The notes under the pieces were generated by a model. It was not told the DNA's origin. It searched no databases and saw only the letters and a list, made by a program, of their open reading frames with translations. Both the position numbers and the translations under genes were made by a program. From positions 1 to 7,635 of the forward strand of contig CALKXN010000299.1 in the NCBI GenBank assembly GCA_938003555.1: 7,635 nt of DNA. Reading direction: 5' to 3'. This DNA comes from an uncultured Robiginitomaculum sp. GTDB lineage: Bacteria > Pseudomonadota > Alphaproteobacteria > Caulobacterales > Maricaulaceae. Positions 5,257-7,635 of this stretch are shown one piece after another (position 1 is the stretch's first letter; every line of letters begins with the position of its first letter).

Positions 5257-6621
5257 ATGAACAAATTTGTTAAAACTGCCGCTCTGGCGATGGGCGGCGT
5301 CATGCTAATGTCCACTCCGGCCAGCGCGCAGATTACATCTATCAACGATCTGCTAAGCCAGGTGCGCCAAGATGTGCAGCAAACTGAGCAAGATAACCGT
5401 CAACGTTTATCAGAGTTTGAAGCCGCCAAGAGCGCGCAGCAATCTAAGCTGAACGCCGCGAAGCGCGAACTGAGTGATCTTGAATCGCGCGCGCGCCAAG
5501 TGCAGTCGAGTTTTGATGCCAATGATCGCCGTATTGCGTCTCTTGATGACCAATTGAGCGATGCTCAAGGTGAGTTCCGTGAGGTCTTCGGTCTCGCGCG
5601 GACAAAGGCCGGTGAGTTTAAAGTTATGCTCGATAGCTCAATCGTTACGGCGGAGTATCCTGAGCGTACAGGTGTTTTGGGCCGTATTGCGGACTCTAAG
5701 GCTTTACCAAGTTCAGAGCAGCTAAATGAAATTTGGCAGCTTATGCTGGGTGAAATTGAAGCGCAGCGCGAAGTGAAGACTTTCACAGCTGACGTGGCTA
5801 ATATGGGCGAGGGCGTAGAGATTACGCGTGTTGGCGCGTTTAACGCGTTCACAAAAGCCGATGCCCAATATGTACGCTATGTTGCTCCGAAGGACGGCAA
5901 AGATGCATTTATGACAACATTGCCAAAGCAGCCAACAGGTGCTCCGGCTAAAGCGGCGCAAGCTGTTGCGGGTGCTGCAGCGGGCTCAATGGTTGCGGCT
6001 CCAATCGATCCGACACGCGGTAGCTTGCTTCGCTCATTTGAGCGCGTTCCAAATTGGAAAGAGCGCGTCGCGCAGGGCGGCATCATTGGTTACATCATTG
6101 TGGCTCTAACGGTTGCGGGTGTTCTATTTGGTTTGCTGCGCATTCTTATGCTACTTGGCGTATCCGGATCTGTTCGCAAACAGGCTCGTTCTGCTAAGGC
6201 GTCTTCGAAGAACCCGCTTGGCCGTATTATGCTTGCTGCTGACGAAGCTGCTGGCGCTGATGGCGAAACCCTTGAGCTTAAGATGGATGAAGCGATTCTG
6301 CGCGAATCTCCGAAGCTTGAGAGTGGTTTGAACATTCTGAAGCTCGCGGCCGGTATTGCGCCGCTCTTGGGTCTACTCGGTACGGTTACAGGTATGATCA
6401 AGACCTTCCAAGCCATGATGATTTATGGTGTTGGTGACCCGCAATTGATGGCTGGTGGTATTTCCGAAGCTTTGGTTACGACCATGCTTGGTTTGATTGC
6501 CGCTATCCCGCTTCTTATCCTGCACAGCTTCTGCTCTTCGCTTTCCCGCGGTGTTCAGAACACGCTTGAAGAACAGTCTGCAGGCATCGTTGCTCGCCAG
6601 ATCGAAAATCGCCGCGTTTAA
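5257..6621 (+). CDS. ttpC: TtpC-like MotA/TolQ/ExbB protein with periplasmic coiled coil
   Basis: This 454-residue protein matches the design of Vibrio TtpC, the extra ExbB-like subunit needed by the TonB2 system. A signal peptide (1-24, ending ASA before Gln25) exports a long coiled coil (about 26-112). A mixed periplasmic region and an Ala-rich linker (about 228-250) lead to three membrane helices: about 276-302, 358-384 and 404-425. The proton-channel motif IAPLLGLLGTVTGMI (367-381) and ALVTTMLGLIAAIP (405-418) supply the two threonines (Thr376, Thr409) equivalent to ExbB Thr148 and Thr181. It is expected in the inner membrane, linking the ion channel to periplasmic partners such as the DUF3450 proteins. 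I prefer the ATG at 5257 because it gives a compact signal peptide and has GTGAG 7 nt upstream; a GTG at 5245 would add four residues. Family call firm, symbol by homology of architecture and gene order. Confidence 0.88.
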   Translation: MNKFVKTAALAMGGVMLMSTPASAQITSINDLLSQVRQDVQQTEQDNRQRLSEFEAAKSAQQSKLNAAKRELSDLESRARQVQSSFDANDRRIASLDDQLSDAQGEFREVFGLARTKAGEFKVMLDSSIVTAEYPERTGVLGRIADSKALPSSEQLNEIWQLMLGEIEAQREVKTFTADVANMGEGVEITRVGAFNAFTKADAQYVRYVAPKDGKDAFMTTLPKQPTGAPAKAAQAVAGAAAGSMVAAPIDPTRGSLLRSFERVPNWKERVAQGGIIGYIIVALTVAGVLFGLLRILMLLGVSGSVRKQARSAKASSKNPLGRIMLAADEAAGADGETLELKMDEAILRESPKLESGLNILKLAAGIAPLLGLLGTVTGMIKTFQAMMIYGVGDPQLMAGGISEALVTTMLGLIAAIPLLILHSFCSSLSRGVQNTLEEQSAGIVARQIENRRV

Positions 6622-6632
6622 TCCGGCTTGAT

Positions 6633-6659
6633 AGCTGCGGCGGTGTGTTCGCCGCAGCT
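6633..6659 (+). other. Perfect 10-bp hairpin between ttpC and exbB
   Basis: AGCTGCGGCG (6633-6642) and CGCCGCAGCT (6650-6659) pair perfectly around the loop GTGTGTT, 11 nt after the ttpC stop. There is no T-run (CATTTCC follows), so it is not a classical terminator. In a 94-nt gap within an operon it may mark an mRNA processing or stability site that sets the TtpC:ExbB ratio. The stem core CTGCGGCG/CGCCGCAG recurs at 61-77. Confidence 0.6.
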
Positions 6660-6715
6660 CATTTCCGCCGCCACGGATTTATGTGGCTGCATACCCCATG
6701 TGATTTGAGGATAAG

Positions 6716-7246
6716 ATGGAATATTTAAATCCCGCAAATGCCATTGAAGGCCTACAAACATTTCTCGCTCAAGGCGGTCCTGTTTTGTTAGCTATCGCAT
6801 TGGCTGCTTTCGCGATGTTTTCCTTTGTGATGGAGCGCTTGGCATATTACAGCATGGCGCATAAATCTGTTGTCAGAGGTTTGCGTGACAGTTGGGTGAG
6901 CCGTGAAGACAATAAGAGCTGGAAAGCTCACGCCATACGCGACGAATATATCAGTCAGGTGAAGGCCAAAACTGAAGCGAATGTCGGTATCATTAAGACA
7001 CTTGTTGCGATTGCGCCGCTGCTGGGCCTTTTAGGTACGGTTTATGGTATGATCACAGTGTTTGATGTGATGGCGCTATCCGGAAGTTCTTCTGCCCGTT
7101 TGATGGCTGAGGGCGTCTTCCGTGCAACAATCCCGACAATGGCGGGTATGGTTGTGGCCTTGTTCGGCTTGTTTTTAAGTAATTATGTAGAGCGCCGTGG
7201 GCGCCGCGAAACAGCGGCATTCGCAGACACGCTTGATGTAGGCTAG
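6716..7246 (+). CDS. exbB: ExbB-type TonB energiser, short (ExbB2-like) form
   Basis: This 176-residue inner-membrane protein is the proton-channel subunit that surrounds the ExbD dimer and powers TonB. It has three membrane helices: about 20-43, 92-118 and 133-158. Helix 2 carries IAPLLGLLGTVYGMI (99-113) with Thr108, and helix 3 ATIPTMAGMVVALFG (137-151) with Thr141, matching the polar channel residues of ExbB/TolQ. E. coli ExbB has about 244 residues; the short length and small cytoplasmic loop (about 44-90) fit the ExbB2 type paired with TtpC. There is no signal peptide or periplasmic extension, unlike the upstream TtpC paralogue. ATG with GAGG 5 nt upstream. exbD follows 30 nt downstream. 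Confident as ExbB family; assignment to TonB rather than Tol is by context. Confidence 0.92.
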   Translation: MEYLNPANAIEGLQTFLAQGGPVLLAIALAAFAMFSFVMERLAYYSMAHKSVVRGLRDSWVSREDNKSWKAHAIRDEYISQVKAKTEANVGIIKTLVAIAPLLGLLGTVYGMITVFDVMALSGSSSARLMAEGVFRATIPTMAGMVVALFGLFLSNYVERRGRRETAAFADTLDVG

Positions 7247-7276
7247 CGCTCTGCGCGCCTAAGAAAAGGATATGAT

Positions 7277-7635
7277 ATGAGACGCCGTAGAGGATCCGGA
7301 AACGACGAAGCCGAAGTAGATATGACTCCAATGCTCGACATTGTTTTCATCATGTTGATTTTCTTTATCGTAACCGCAACATTTTTGGACGAGACGGGCA
7401 AAGATTTCCGTCAGCCTCCACCCCCCCCAGAGGATCAACCTGATTCTGAGCCCAAGCCTGCGATCGTCGTGTACGTGAATGGGGCCAATTCATGCTCAGT
7501 TGACGGAACGTCAACGGGGTGCGGAGAAGTGCCGTTGCAGGTTGAAACTGCGCGCGCTGAAAAGCCGGGGGCTGCTGTTATCCTGCGTATGGATGAGAGA
7601 GCAAAACACGGCATCATGGTTGCGATCAAACAGGA
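7277..7635 (+). CDS. exbD: ExbD/TolR-type energiser, truncated at the right edge
   Basis: The first 119 codons are present. A short basic cytoplasmic start (MRRRRG) precedes VDMTPMLDIVFIMLIFFIVTA (14-34), the single membrane helix with the essential Asp21, equivalent to E. coli ExbD Asp25. A proline linker (47-51, encoded partly by eight consecutive C at 7421-7428) leads to the periplasmic domain, with AIVVYVN (62-68) and AAVILRMDERAKHGIMVAIKQ (about 99-119) as in other ExbD proteins. Two cysteines, Cys73 and Cys82, lie in a loop where I would not expect them. ATG with AGGA 6 nt upstream; an overlapping ATG at 7272 stops at once. ExbD works as a dimer inside the ExbB pentamer and couples proton flow to TonB. 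About 15-30 C-terminal residues are missing. Confidence 0.92.
   Translation, partial: MRRRRGSGNDEAEVDMTPMLDIVFIMLIFFIVTATFLDETGKDFRQPPPPPEDQPDSEPKPAIVVYVNGANSCSVDGTSTGCGEVPLQVETARAEKPGAAVILRMDERAKHGIMVAIKQ

Noticed and set aside
6090..6416. Antisense frame within ttpC
   Set aside because: Lies opposite the conserved channel region of ttpC; Ser/Pro/Arg-rich shadow with no ribosome-binding site.
1..7635. CRISPR array, insertion sequence or defence system
   Set aside because: No regularly spaced repeats, transposase or nuclease/helicase genes seen. All well-supported genes are housekeeping or TonB-energising types.

Overview
The window looks like a chromosomal segment of a free-living, probably marine, alphaproteobacterium; a Hyphomonadaceae/Maricaulales-type organism is my best guess. 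This rests on moderate GC, an alphaproteobacterial-looking tRNA-Gln, a long-form SppA, a TonB2/TtpC-type energy-transduction operon and CtrA-like boxes. It is an inference, not a database result.

Layout. Positions 1-590 are gene-poor. They hold several hairpins and alternative inverted repeats, and possibly the first 15 codons of a leftward gene at the left edge. A leftward block follows: sppA (signal peptide peptidase, 2958 to 1177) with a clear intrinsic terminator, then a small VOC-family (glyoxalase/dioxygenase fold) metalloprotein gene (1004 to 591). A tRNA-Gln(TTG) at 3165-3238 reads rightward. After a 282-bp intergenic stretch rich in palindromes, a rightward operon runs off the right edge: two tandem DUF3450 periplasmic coiled-coil genes, a TtpC-like long ExbB/TolQ/MotA protein, a short ExbB and a truncated ExbD.

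The rightward operon matches the TonB2 arrangement known from Vibrio and other marine bacteria (DUF3450 - ttpC - exbB2 - exbD2 - tonB2 - TPR protein). ExbB and ExbD form the proton channel that energises TonB. TtpC adds a second ExbB-like membrane module with a large periplasmic coiled coil, and DUF3450 proteins are predicted periplasmic coiled-coil partners. TonB and the TPR protein would be expected just beyond position 7635. The unusual point is that DUF3450 is duplicated here, and the first copy carries an extra acidic stretch of about 36 residues in its C-terminal half.

Most promising for follow-up: the tandem DUF3450 pair and its insertion; the palindromes between the tRNA and the operon, including CtrA-like boxes and a leader hairpin; the 10-bp perfect hairpin between ttpC and exbB; the C8 tract and cysteine pair in exbD; and the structured non-coding stretch at 61-460.
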